This document shows positions 1 to 5,594 of a DNA stretch of 5,594 nt, piece by piece. Positions within the stretch are counted from its first letter, which is position 1. Every line of letters starts with the position of its first letter. Origin of the DNA: Chloroflexota bacterium (GTDB taxonomy: Bacteria > Chloroflexota > Anaerolineae > Promineifilales > Promineifilaceae). The position numbers and the translations under genes were made by a program. The stretch is from NCBI GenBank assembly GCA_008501785.1, contig QQUD01000791.1, positions 1-5,594 on the forward strand, given 5' to 3'. The notes beneath the pieces were generated by a model. The model made no database searches. It saw nothing but the letters and a program-made list of their open reading frames with translations, and had not been told where the DNA came from.

Positions 1-1629
1 CCCATACAGCAGCAAACCGGGGTCCACTTCATCAACGCGAAACAAAGCAGATGAAAAAGGTTCCGACGTAATCTCTATCTCCTTACCAGATTGCCATATC
101 AACAAACTTGTTTGGTCCAGGCGATATTGTCGTTCTTGCAGCAGAACCGCATTATCATTGAGCAGTGGTGCCATAAACAAAAATCGGCGATTTTCTGACT
201 CAACTGTCCACGCTGCATCATCCAGATCAAAATCGACAATCGGATATCGATACAAATAGGCACTGTCGTCAAAAAAAGGCTTACACATCAATTGTACATC
301 CTGTTCCGGCAGTGGGATCGGCCGCTCAAATGGCCTGTTTCCCCCCACAAAACGCAGCCATTCCCGCTGCTGTCTTCTAAAACGCCCCCCATTCACCGAC
401 ATATACACACTCAACCAGTCGGAATAACTGCCCGCAGAAACCAACTGAGTCATGACGCTTTTCGGCGTAGCCGCATCATCTTTCGTAAAAATAAAATCAA
501 CTAACGCATACACTTCTTGCCATTCAGCATCAGATCGTTGTACCATCGGTGGCATCTGCCAATACGCTCCTAAGTCACTCAGTCCAACCACACGCTTTTC
601 AAAAACACGGCCGTATTCCTCATCATTTAAAGGCCATGCACGCAAACCCAATTCACTTAATTGTTTATCAATAATCGCTTGCAAAAACAGCCCGCTGTCA
701 CAACAATCCCACCCTATTTGGCGCGTCATCACAACAGATATTAGTTGAGCAGCATAACCACGTCGCAGCCATTGATAACTCGTTTCATCAACCGGCAAAC
801 CCACTACCGACGGCGTAGGCACGACAATCACATCAGCCGTTTTATCAAGCAGTTGATTCATTTCAGACAAACTACCCGCACTGGTGTCAAATCTGAGCAA
901 CATATTGGGGAGCTGTAAACAATCAACGACACCCTGCTGACATGCCTGCAAGAGGTTGGTTTCTAAATCTGACAGCAAACGCCGCACCACAGCTTCATCT
1001 CGCGTGGGAAAAACAGATTGAAAGTGTTCGCCATCAACGGTCTGCCACGCGCCCCAAAACTCAGCCAACGGTGGTGCATAAATCCAACGATTGCGACCTT
1101 GCCGAAAAACGGCCGTTTGCTGCAAAGTCACAATTTCATTAAGCTCATTTTGAGCTAGGACATCTTGCGGCGCACCTTCATAAACATGCTCAATTTTCAT
1201 TTCAGCTTCTCGAAAATCAGGGGAAAGCTGCACATCCACCACTTTAAAATCACCCGGCTGCCACTGCAAATCAAAAGGCCAACGCTCCAACAGCAATCCT
1301 TTTTTGAACAGCAATTGCTGTGCTTCCGTCCACGGCAAAGAGCGTCCTGAGATGACGCTGTTAAACAGCTCCACATCACCTTCCTGCACGGCACGGTAAA
1401 AGAGTTGGTAACTGGCACGAATGTCGTTTGAAACGGCCGTTGTGGCTCCATCCACTTGATGAACCACTTGCCGATAGACCAGCATCCCGCCCCCAACCAA
1501 AACAAACATGATGAATGCGAGTGTAACGGCCGTTCTTCTATTCACAGAAGGCACAATCAGCGTTTCTGGCTCGTCATGGTCTTCCCATTCCCCTTCATCT
1601 TCAGTAATCCAATCAAAACGATTTGTCAT
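1..1629 (-). CDS. Single-pass membrane protein of unknown family (5' part; 3' end off the left edge)
   Basis: The frame is open without a stop from an ATG at 1629 to the window edge, giving 543 codons. A GAGG at 1634-1637, four bases upstream, is a modest ribosome binding site. Residues 1-30 are strongly acidic (ten Asp/Glu between residues 6 and 22). Arg31-Arg32 precede one hydrophobic segment at about 34-52 (core LAFIMFVLVGGGMLVY), so the N-terminus is probably cytoplasmic and the remaining ~490 residues outside. Residues 62-120 look helical and 125-190 look like beta strands (EIVTLQQTAVFRQ, NRWIYAPP). A helical, aromatic-rich part follows at 205-410, including GWDCCDSG at 307-313. Five cysteines (230, 237, 309, 310, 449) lie outside the membrane and could form disulfides. 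I see no HExxH, catalytic triad, Walker motif or lipobox, and I do not recognise the family. A vague likeness of residues 280-410 to the helical part of peptidase-MA-like proteins, lacking the zinc site, is only a guess. A TATAAT box and a 251-bp gap separate it from the upstream cyclase gene, so it probably has its own promoter. Confidence 0.87.
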   Translation of the reverse strand, partial: MTNRFDWITEDEGEWEDHDEPETLIVPSVNRRTAVTLAFIMFVLVGGGMLVYRQVVHQVDGATTAVSNDIRASYQLFYRAVQEGDVELFNSVISGRSLPWTEAQQLLFKKGLLLERWPFDLQWQPGDFKVVDVQLSPDFREAEMKIEHVYEGAPQDVLAQNELNEIVTLQQTAVFRQGRNRWIYAPPLAEFWGAWQTVDGEHFQSVFPTRDEAVVRRLLSDLETNLLQACQQGVVDCLQLPNMLLRFDTSAGSLSEMNQLLDKTADVIVVPTPSVVGLPVDETSYQWLRRGYAAQLISVVMTRQIGWDCCDSGLFLQAIIDKQLSELGLRAWPLNDEEYGRVFEKRVVGLSDLGAYWQMPPMVQRSDAEWQEVYALVDFIFTKDDAATPKSVMTQLVSAGSYSDWLSVYMSVNGGRFRRQQREWLRFVGGNRPFERPIPLPEQDVQLMCKPFFDDSAYLYRYPIVDFDLDDAAWTVESENRRFLFMAPLLNDNAVLLQERQYRLDQTSLLIWQSGKEIEITSEPFSSALFRVDEVDPGLLLYG

Positions 1630-1687
1630 ACAACCTCAAGGGCAAGCTTAGTGAGCCTATATTCTAAAATTATGGGTGCTATCGTCG

Positions 1688-1708
1688 TGAGTAACCTACA
1701 GCTACTCA
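1688..1708. promoter_or_regulatory. Inverted repeat TGAGTA-N9-TACTCA near the expected transcription start of the membrane-protein gene
   Basis: Two perfect 6-base arms (1688-1693 and 1703-1708) flank nine bases. With the TATAAT box at 1712-1717, transcription should start near 1705, inside this repeat. It could be a repressor operator or a small hairpin at the 5' end of the leader RNA. Six-base arms can arise by chance, so the call rests mainly on position. Confidence 0.3.
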
Positions 1709-1711
1709 AAA

Positions 1712-1717
1712 ATTATA
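1712..1717 (-). promoter_or_regulatory. Probable -10 box (TATAAT) for the membrane-protein gene
   Basis: The minus strand reads TATAAT exactly, 82 bases upstream of the ATG at 1629, which implies a leader of about 75 bases. No good -35 box sits 16-18 bases upstream: the hexamers there (near 1734-1741) read like CCATTC and overlap a run of seven C. The promoter may therefore need an activator, or the box may be fortuitous in an AT-rich stretch. Confidence 0.4.
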
Positions 1718-1796
1718 CGGTTGAAATCTAAAATGAATGGGGGGGAGTTTACAGTTCTCAGCAAAAGCTTAAGTGGTAACTGAAATAAGTTTCTTT

Positions 1797-1824
1797 CCTA
1801 GGTCAAGATGCTGTCTTGACCCAA
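1797..1824 (+). repeat. Intergenic hairpin repeat, copy 1 (plus orientation)
   Basis: Arms GGTCAAGA (1801-1808) and TCTTGACC (1814-1821) are perfectly complementary around a 5-base centre. A T-G wobble at 1809/1813 would extend the stem to nine pairs with loop GCT if read on the plus strand. The element is preceded by TAGG, counting the two G of the arm, and followed by CAA. It matches copy 2 in inverted orientation at 16 of 21 positions. No T-run follows on the minus strand, so a simple Rho-independent terminator is unlikely. Confidence 0.7.
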
Positions 1825-1841
1825 TATAAATTCTGAATTTT

Positions 1842-1866
1842 GGACAAAACAGCGTTTTGTCCTACG
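1842..1866 (-). repeat. Intergenic hairpin repeat, copy 2 (minus orientation), just past the cyclase gene stop
   Basis: Arms GGACAAAAC (1842-1850) and GTTTTGTCC (1854-1862) form a perfect 9-bp stem with a 3-base loop. On the minus strand it starts 18 bases after the cyclase stop codon, also carries TAGG at its 5' edge, and has loop GCT. In the cyclase transcript the stem is followed by AAAATTC, not a U-run. A T-run (1868-1872) follows only on the plus strand, where no gene ends. It may still stabilise or help end the cyclase mRNA. Confidence 0.7.
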
Positions 1867-1880
1867 GTTTTTAAGACAGA

Positions 1881-4800
1881 TTAGAGATTCGAAGTTGTAC
1901 CCTTTACCTGCTCTGCTTCCCGCAGCAAAGCCGTCTCGCGCAGCGCATTTCCTCGATCCCCTTCATAATCAGCCCAAATTTCGAGCGTCTTAACTTTTTC
2001 TTGCAGGCCCTTACGGCCACTTTGAGACAGCAGCGCGACACTTTTTTCCAAACAATCACGCGCCATCACCTCAGTGCCATTCACATTAATCGGTAAATCG
2101 GCGTCAGGAAGCCGCATGGCGACCAAAGCCAGGGTCTTCCACGCCAATGCCAGCACAAAGCGAGCAGATTGTTTGTTAAATGCAGATTGAACGGCCGTTT
2201 CCATCAAATCAATCGCTTCCAACAGGGGCGGCACTGCGTCATGATACGCATCATCACCCAACAGCAACCGCGAAATATCAATCAACGCCTGCGCCTCAAT
2301 TGAAGGCTGTTTTGCATCACGCCCCAGCTTAACCGCTCGCTCCAACCACGCATACGACTGTTGAATATGCGCTTCAATATCCACAACATTAATCTCACCC
2401 TCTGGCACCAGCGACCACCGAAAATAAAGCTCACCTAATTCTCTGGCAATGCCTGCTCGATACAAAATATTGCCACTTTTTTCAGCATAAACCAATGCCT
2501 GCTGGTAATAAATCTTCGACTCTGCATAAGACTCACGCTGCTGTTTAAGTCGTCCCAAATGGCGTAAAGCCAACACCGCCGTAAAATAATCGCCAATATC
2601 CCGCGCAATCTGCAAGCATTGCAAATAAGCTGTTTGTGCTTTTTCATTATCCGATTGGGCATGAGCAATATAAGCACCATTTGCCAACATCAGCGCTTCC
2701 CACAAACGCTCTCCCTGCCGCTGAAAAAGCTGCTGGGCACGTTCATTATGCTTTACTGCCTGATCATAGCGGGCAGCCAATCGCCCGATATTTGCCAAAA
2801 CAGCATGACTAAACGCCATTTCTAATTTTGACCCGCTCTTTGTGCTCAAAGCAACAGATTCTCGTCCTGGCTTGACTGCTTTGCTCACCTGATTGCTGGC
2901 AAAATAAGCCCATGCCTGACCTGCCAAAGCAAAAGCTGTATCTTCACGGGTATTCATGGCTCGCGCAACTTTTTCAGCTTCCTGACTCAAATCAAGCAAT
3001 GCACGAAAATCACCTTGAAACCCATATGCCAAAATTAGCGCCCGATAGGCTTGCAGCTCAGCTTTATGGTTTTGAATGCGCAAAGCATCCGACTTCATCT
3101 CATTAAACGCGGCAATGGCGGCTGAAAAACGAGCCTGTCTTTGCAGCATGTCGCCTAAACCAGCATTAATTTTAATGCGCTGTGGGGCGGAGTCATTATT
3201 GTTTTGCAAAAGTTGCAAAGCGTGTTGGAAATGGTTAATCGCCGTCTCTGGCATATAAGCATTTTGGGCAAAAACGGCTGCTTCCTGATACCATTCCGAA
3301 GCAGCAGGTAAATTTTTCGCCCGCTCAAAATGATGGGCAATCACAGCGGCATGGTTAGCCACATCACGGCCGTTTTGATCAATCAACCAATTAGCAGCAG
3401 ACTGGTGCGCCTCTTGGCAGCTCTCATCGGGAATGGTTTCGTAAATTGACGTACTCAAACTGTCGTGCCGAAATGCATATTCCTGCATATCCGAAAAAGT
3501 AGACAGCTTGCGGCGGTAAATCCAATCCCGCAGCTCCAAACTGTACAAAGTTTCCAAAATTTGTTCCTCGGACAAGGCATCATCTTGGGCACGAACCATC
3601 TCAATCAACATGCCATCCCAGAACACGCGTCCAGAAACGGCCGCTTTTTGCAGCACCTTTCGTTCTAGTTCAGTCAACTTTGTCAGTCGCAGCCGCACCA
3701 TGTCGGCCAACGTAGGTGACACAGGCATTTCAGGTAAATTAATGAGCTGAATTTGCCATCGATTTTCAGCCGGCACAATCACTTCAAATTCAATCAACAA
3801 AGAAACCAATTCTTCTGTGAAAAATGGATTGCCGCGCCCGCGATTAACAATCATGTCCAACAAACGGAACGGCAGTTGGCGCACATGTTGCAAAATATCC
3901 ATTGCCAAATGACGGCTGTCAATCAAATTGAGGGGCGGAAGTTCGATGCGCTGATAAGTTTCAGCATTCAGCGCTTCAACCATGTGATAAGACGGCCGTT
4001 TTTGCAACAAAGTAGGTCTAGAAATGCAAACAAACAACAGTGGCTCTTGCGCACATTCCGCCACCAGATAATCTAATAAATCATACGAACCTTCGTCGGC
4101 TCGGTGCAAATCTTCTAACAGCAGCACCGCACCCGAGTCTTGTCTGGCAAGTGCAGACAGCAAAGCCACCATTTCTTGAAAAGCCAATTCGCGCAGCCGT
4201 CGCGAATCATCACCAATGCCTTCTAAATGGGAACTACGTGAAAAATCGAACCCCAATAACTGCCCAATAATGTGTGCGCTTTTTCGTGCCCGTGATGCGT
4301 CATCAGCAAAAATCTCAACAACGCCGCGCACCAATTTCTCACGCGCCACTGCCGGACTATTTCGTCGGTGAATATCAAAATAGTTTGCCAACAAATCACG
4401 AAACAGGCTGTAAGGCTGCTGCCCCATTTCACGCTGCACACGCCCCCGCAAAATATTAACTTTCTCCGGCTGCAAAGCGAGTAATCGCTCAAATTCATAC
4501 AGCAAGCGCGACTTTCCCACCCCCGCCTCACCCAATACCGTAATGACCTGTGACATGCTGCCATCAATGGATGCTTGTAACACATCTTGCAACAATTCTA
4601 GCTCTTGATTGCGCCCTACAATTCGGGTTTCAATGCCTTCAATCCCGCGAATCGACATGTAAAACGGCCGTGCTTTTTCTCGCTTAACCACATACACGGC
4701 TTCCGGTCGCGAACGCCCCTCAACCTCAATTGGGTCTTGGAAAGATACCTCAAACACATCCTGAACCTGCTGAAACATATCCTCTGAGATGAGAATGCCT

Positions 4801-5396
4801 TCGATGGGGGCGTTTTTTTCGAGCTGGTTTGCGAGATTGACCGTATCGCCAACGGCCGTTTGCCCCTTGCTAGACCCCACCGTTCCCATAAACACTGCGC
4901 CGGAATGAATTCCAATACGCATACGCAGTTGAGCTTGAGGCGCTGACCGACTGTATCGTGAGCCTTCGTTACCAAATCGGGATCTTTCATTAAATAATGC
5001 CAGCTCAAGCTGCATATCAAGCGCAGCCTGCACTGCTCGTTCTGGATCATCTTCACGGGCTTTTGGCATACCAAATAAGGCAATGACAGCATCCCCCACA
5101 TGCTTGTCAACGCGACCACCCCACGATGCAATAACGCTGTCGAGTTTTTGCCAAAGCGCATTCATCGTATCACGCACTTCTTCAGCATCTCGCAGCTCAG
5201 ACATGGCCGTAAAACCAGTCAAATCTGCGACTAATACCGTTACGCGTGCATGTTGCTCGCCGGTGGAATGCGCCTGCATTTCTACCAGCTTTTCACGCAA
5301 GGCCGTTAATGAAACGTCTACCACACTGCTGTCAAGTTGAGACTGCTGAGTTTCTATAACAGTGATAGCATTTTCAATTTCATGCAATGTTGCCAC
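1881..5396 (-). CDS. Class III adenylate/guanylate cyclase domain - STAND/AAA ATPase - TPR regulatory protein
   Basis: This is a 1171-residue cytosolic protein with no signal peptide or membrane segment. Residues 1-41 are a helical leader. Residues ~50-240 are a class III nucleotide cyclase domain that would make cAMP or cGMP from ATP or GTP. Metal-binding Asp58 (VADLTGF) and Asp102 (DKHVGDAV), Lys98 and Thr180 at the base-selecting positions (suggesting ATP), and Asn187 (GDTVNLAN) are present. The usual catalytic arginine four residues after Asn187 is Gln191. From ~257 (IVGRNQELELL) an AAA_16-like ATPase follows: Walker A GEAGVGKS at 289-296, Walker B LLLEDLHRAD at 425-434, and GNPFFTEEL at 522-530. 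A winged-helix-like part lies at ~560-690. About eight degenerate TPR units span ~700-1165 and probably bind partners. The GTG start at 5396 is preferred: the frame has a TAA at 5406-5408 just upstream and the first ATG is codon 40, inside the family-like leader. The ribosome site is weak. Its inputs and targets are unknown. Confidence 0.96.
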   Translation of the reverse strand: MATLHEIENAITVIETQQSQLDSSVVDVSLTALREKLVEMQAHSTGEQHARVTVLVADLTGFTAMSELRDAEEVRDTMNALWQKLDSVIASWGGRVDKHVGDAVIALFGMPKAREDDPERAVQAALDMQLELALFNERSRFGNEGSRYSRSAPQAQLRMRIGIHSGAVFMGTVGSSKGQTAVGDTVNLANQLEKNAPIEGILISEDMFQQVQDVFEVSFQDPIEVEGRSRPEAVYVVKREKARPFYMSIRGIEGIETRIVGRNQELELLQDVLQASIDGSMSQVITVLGEAGVGKSRLLYEFERLLALQPEKVNILRGRVQREMGQQPYSLFRDLLANYFDIHRRNSPAVAREKLVRGVVEIFADDASRARKSAHIIGQLLGFDFSRSSHLEGIGDDSRRLRELAFQEMVALLSALARQDSGAVLLLEDLHRADEGSYDLLDYLVAECAQEPLLFVCISRPTLLQKRPSYHMVEALNAETYQRIELPPLNLIDSRHLAMDILQHVRQLPFRLLDMIVNRGRGNPFFTEELVSLLIEFEVIVPAENRWQIQLINLPEMPVSPTLADMVRLRLTKLTELERKVLQKAAVSGRVFWDGMLIEMVRAQDDALSEEQILETLYSLELRDWIYRRKLSTFSDMQEYAFRHDSLSTSIYETIPDESCQEAHQSAANWLIDQNGRDVANHAAVIAHHFERAKNLPAASEWYQEAAVFAQNAYMPETAINHFQHALQLLQNNNDSAPQRIKINAGLGDMLQRQARFSAAIAAFNEMKSDALRIQNHKAELQAYRALILAYGFQGDFRALLDLSQEAEKVARAMNTREDTAFALAGQAWAYFASNQVSKAVKPGRESVALSTKSGSKLEMAFSHAVLANIGRLAARYDQAVKHNERAQQLFQRQGERLWEALMLANGAYIAHAQSDNEKAQTAYLQCLQIARDIGDYFTAVLALRHLGRLKQQRESYAESKIYYQQALVYAEKSGNILYRAGIARELGELYFRWSLVPEGEINVVDIEAHIQQSYAWLERAVKLGRDAKQPSIEAQALIDISRLLLGDDAYHDAVPPLLEAIDLMETAVQSAFNKQSARFVLALAWKTLALVAMRLPDADLPINVNGTEVMARDCLEKSVALLSQSGRKGLQEKVKTLEIWADYEGDRGNALRETALLREAEQVKGTTSNL
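4665..5261 (-). other. Class III nucleotide cyclase catalytic domain within the fusion protein
   Basis: This covers about residues 46-244. The order of motifs is VLVADLTGFTAMSE (54-67, first metal Asp58), then DKHVGDAVIALFG (97-109, Lys98 and second metal Asp102), then MRIGIHSGAVFMGTVG (159-174), then QTAVGDTVNLANQLE (179-193). By alignment from memory with mammalian adenylyl cyclase C2, Thr180 takes the place of the adenine-selecting Asp, Asn187 that of the catalytic Asn, and Gln191 that of the transition-state Arg. The Gln codon is CAG, one base from CGG (Arg). Confidence 0.9.
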
Positions 5397-5421
5397 TCTA
5401 CTCTCTTACCATCAATCAAAC

Positions 5422-5450
5422 TTTACAAAATAAAACCCATTATAAATAAT
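5422..5450 (+). promoter_or_regulatory. Sigma70-like promoter for the divergent plus-strand frame
   Basis: TTTACA at 5422-5427 (five of six to TTGACA) and AATAAT at 5445-5450 (five of six to TATAAT) are separated by the ideal 17 bases. Transcription would start near 5457, just ahead of the ribosome binding site at 5461-5465. The region is AT-rich, so chance matches are possible. Confidence 0.45.
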
Positions 5451-5468
5451 CGTGTACTGCAAGGACAA
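5439..5468 (-). promoter_or_regulatory. Sigma70-like promoter for the cyclase-ATPase-TPR gene
   Basis: The minus strand reads TTGTCC (5463-5468), an 18-base spacer, then a perfect TATAAT (5439-5444). Transcription would start near 5432, leaving a leader of about 36 bases before the GTG at 5396. It overlaps the opposing promoter, so the two could not be occupied by RNA polymerase at the same time. Confidence 0.55.
5461..5465 (+). promoter_or_regulatory. Ribosome binding site AAGGA for the divergent frame
   Basis: AAGGA lies six bases before the ATG at 5472, a near-ideal Shine-Dalgarno match and distance. It is the main reason to treat the short frame that follows as a real gene start. Confidence 0.5.
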
Positions 5469-5471
5469 ACG

Positions 5472-5594
5472 ATGCAAATTCGATTGATTATGCAGCCACT
5501 GTCACACAACAATGGGAACAATTTATTTGTACCACCGAAACGAACATTTGCAAAGATGTTTATGCTATTTATTTGGCTGTGGCGGAGAGCCGTT
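5472..5594 (+). CDS. Divergent gene of unknown function (first 41 codons; rest off the right edge)
   Basis: The frame from the ATG at 5472 stays open to the last base of the window. It begins MQIRLIMQPLSHNNG and ends in a hydrophobic, aromatic stretch, AKMFMLFIWLWRRAV, which could be the beginning of a membrane segment. A 41-codon open frame has roughly a one-in-seven chance of arising in random sequence, so length alone proves nothing. Support comes from the AAGGA site at proper distance and the plus-strand promoter upstream. I do not recognise the protein. If real, it is transcribed divergently from the cyclase gene and shares its 75-bp control region, which hints at common regulation. Confidence 0.5.
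   Translation, partial: MQIRLIMQPLSHNNGNNLFVPPKRTFAKMFMLFIWLWRRAV

Larger units (their letters stand above)
607..4859. repeat. Dispersed iterated palindrome ACGGCCGT (nine copies)
   Basis: Exact 8-base copies begin at 607, 1109, 1433, 1526, 2191, 3366, 3992, 4664 and 4852. Five extend to AACGGCCGTT (starting at 1108, 1432, 1525, 2190 and 4851), and the one at 1107-1118 to AAACGGCCGTTT. The CGGCCG core also occurs at 319 and 3638, and one-mismatch relatives lie at 3637, 5203 and 5299. The coordinates given are the outer limits of the set; the DNA in between is coding sequence. The intergenic regions have no full copy. Confidence 0.85.

Noticed and set aside
1456..1731. Plus-strand frame of 91 codons reaching into the intergenic region
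   Set aside because: Most of it is antisense to the membrane-protein gene, it has no convincing ribosome binding site, and its composition is unlike a protein.
1739..1745. Run of seven G (C on the minus strand) as a phase-variable promoter tract
   Set aside because: Seven is short for efficient slippage, and the -35 box it would affect is not clearly present.
1842..1872. Rho-independent terminator of the cyclase gene
   Set aside because: The stem is strong, but on the minus strand it is followed by AAAATTC, not a U-run. The T-run lies on the other side, for plus-strand reading, where no gene ends.
5411..5488. 7-bp inverted repeat ATCAATC / GATTGAT flanking the divergent promoters
   Set aside because: With arms 64 bases apart in a 200-bp AT-rich region, about one such pair is expected by chance.
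5423..5593. An open minus-strand frame from the right edge that ends at TAA 5423-5425, as the tail of an upstream gene
   Set aside because: Its product is an odd cysteine-rich string (CDSGCIINRICIVCPC). It is antisense to a plus-strand frame with a good ribosome binding site and covers both likely promoters, so it is most likely a shadow.
1..5594. CRISPR array, tRNA, rRNA, insertion sequence or phage genes
   Set aside because: I found no regularly spaced direct repeats, cloverleaf-like sequence, transposase motif or terminal inverted repeats with target duplication.

Overview
The window is ordinary chromosomal DNA from a bacterium of medium GC content. Two large genes on the minus strand fill most of it, and the start of a probable third gene runs off the right edge on the plus strand. 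The main gene fuses a class III nucleotide cyclase domain, a STAND/AAA-type ATPase and a long TPR array. That architecture, and the wording of its N-terminal helix followed by the cyclase, resemble proteins common in Chloroflexota (Anaerolineae-like lineages). This placement is an inference from family resemblance, not from any marker gene.

Layout from left to right. Positions 1-1629 (minus) hold the 5' part of a gene for a single-pass membrane protein. It has 543 visible codons, a very acidic cytoplasmic N-terminus and a large extracytoplasmic part; its 3' end lies outside the window and I do not recognise the family. Positions 1630-1880 are intergenic. They hold a perfect TATAAT box and an inverted repeat at the expected transcription start of the membrane-protein gene. 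Nearer the cyclase gene they hold two related 21-bp hairpins in opposite orientation. Positions 1881-5396 (minus) hold the 1171-residue cyclase-ATPase-TPR protein, which starts at GTG. Positions 5397-5471 hold two overlapping, divergent sigma70-like promoters. From 5472 to the edge an open frame on the plus strand has a good ribosome binding site.

The most striking DNA-level signal is a short palindrome, ACGGCCGT (often AACGGCCGTT). It occurs nine times within the two minus-strand genes, where about 0.1 copy is expected by chance. It is read in all three codon phases, so it looks like a genome-wide iterated palindrome, comparable in kind to the HIP1 element of cyanobacteria, rather than a protein repeat. 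A second unexplained repeat is the hairpin pair at 1797-1866, whose two copies differ by changes that keep the stem paired.

No functional link between the genes can be proved here. The cyclase protein looks like a cytosolic signal-integrating regulator. Its cyclase domain keeps both metal-binding aspartates but has glutamine where the transition-state arginine normally sits, so its catalytic activity is open to question.
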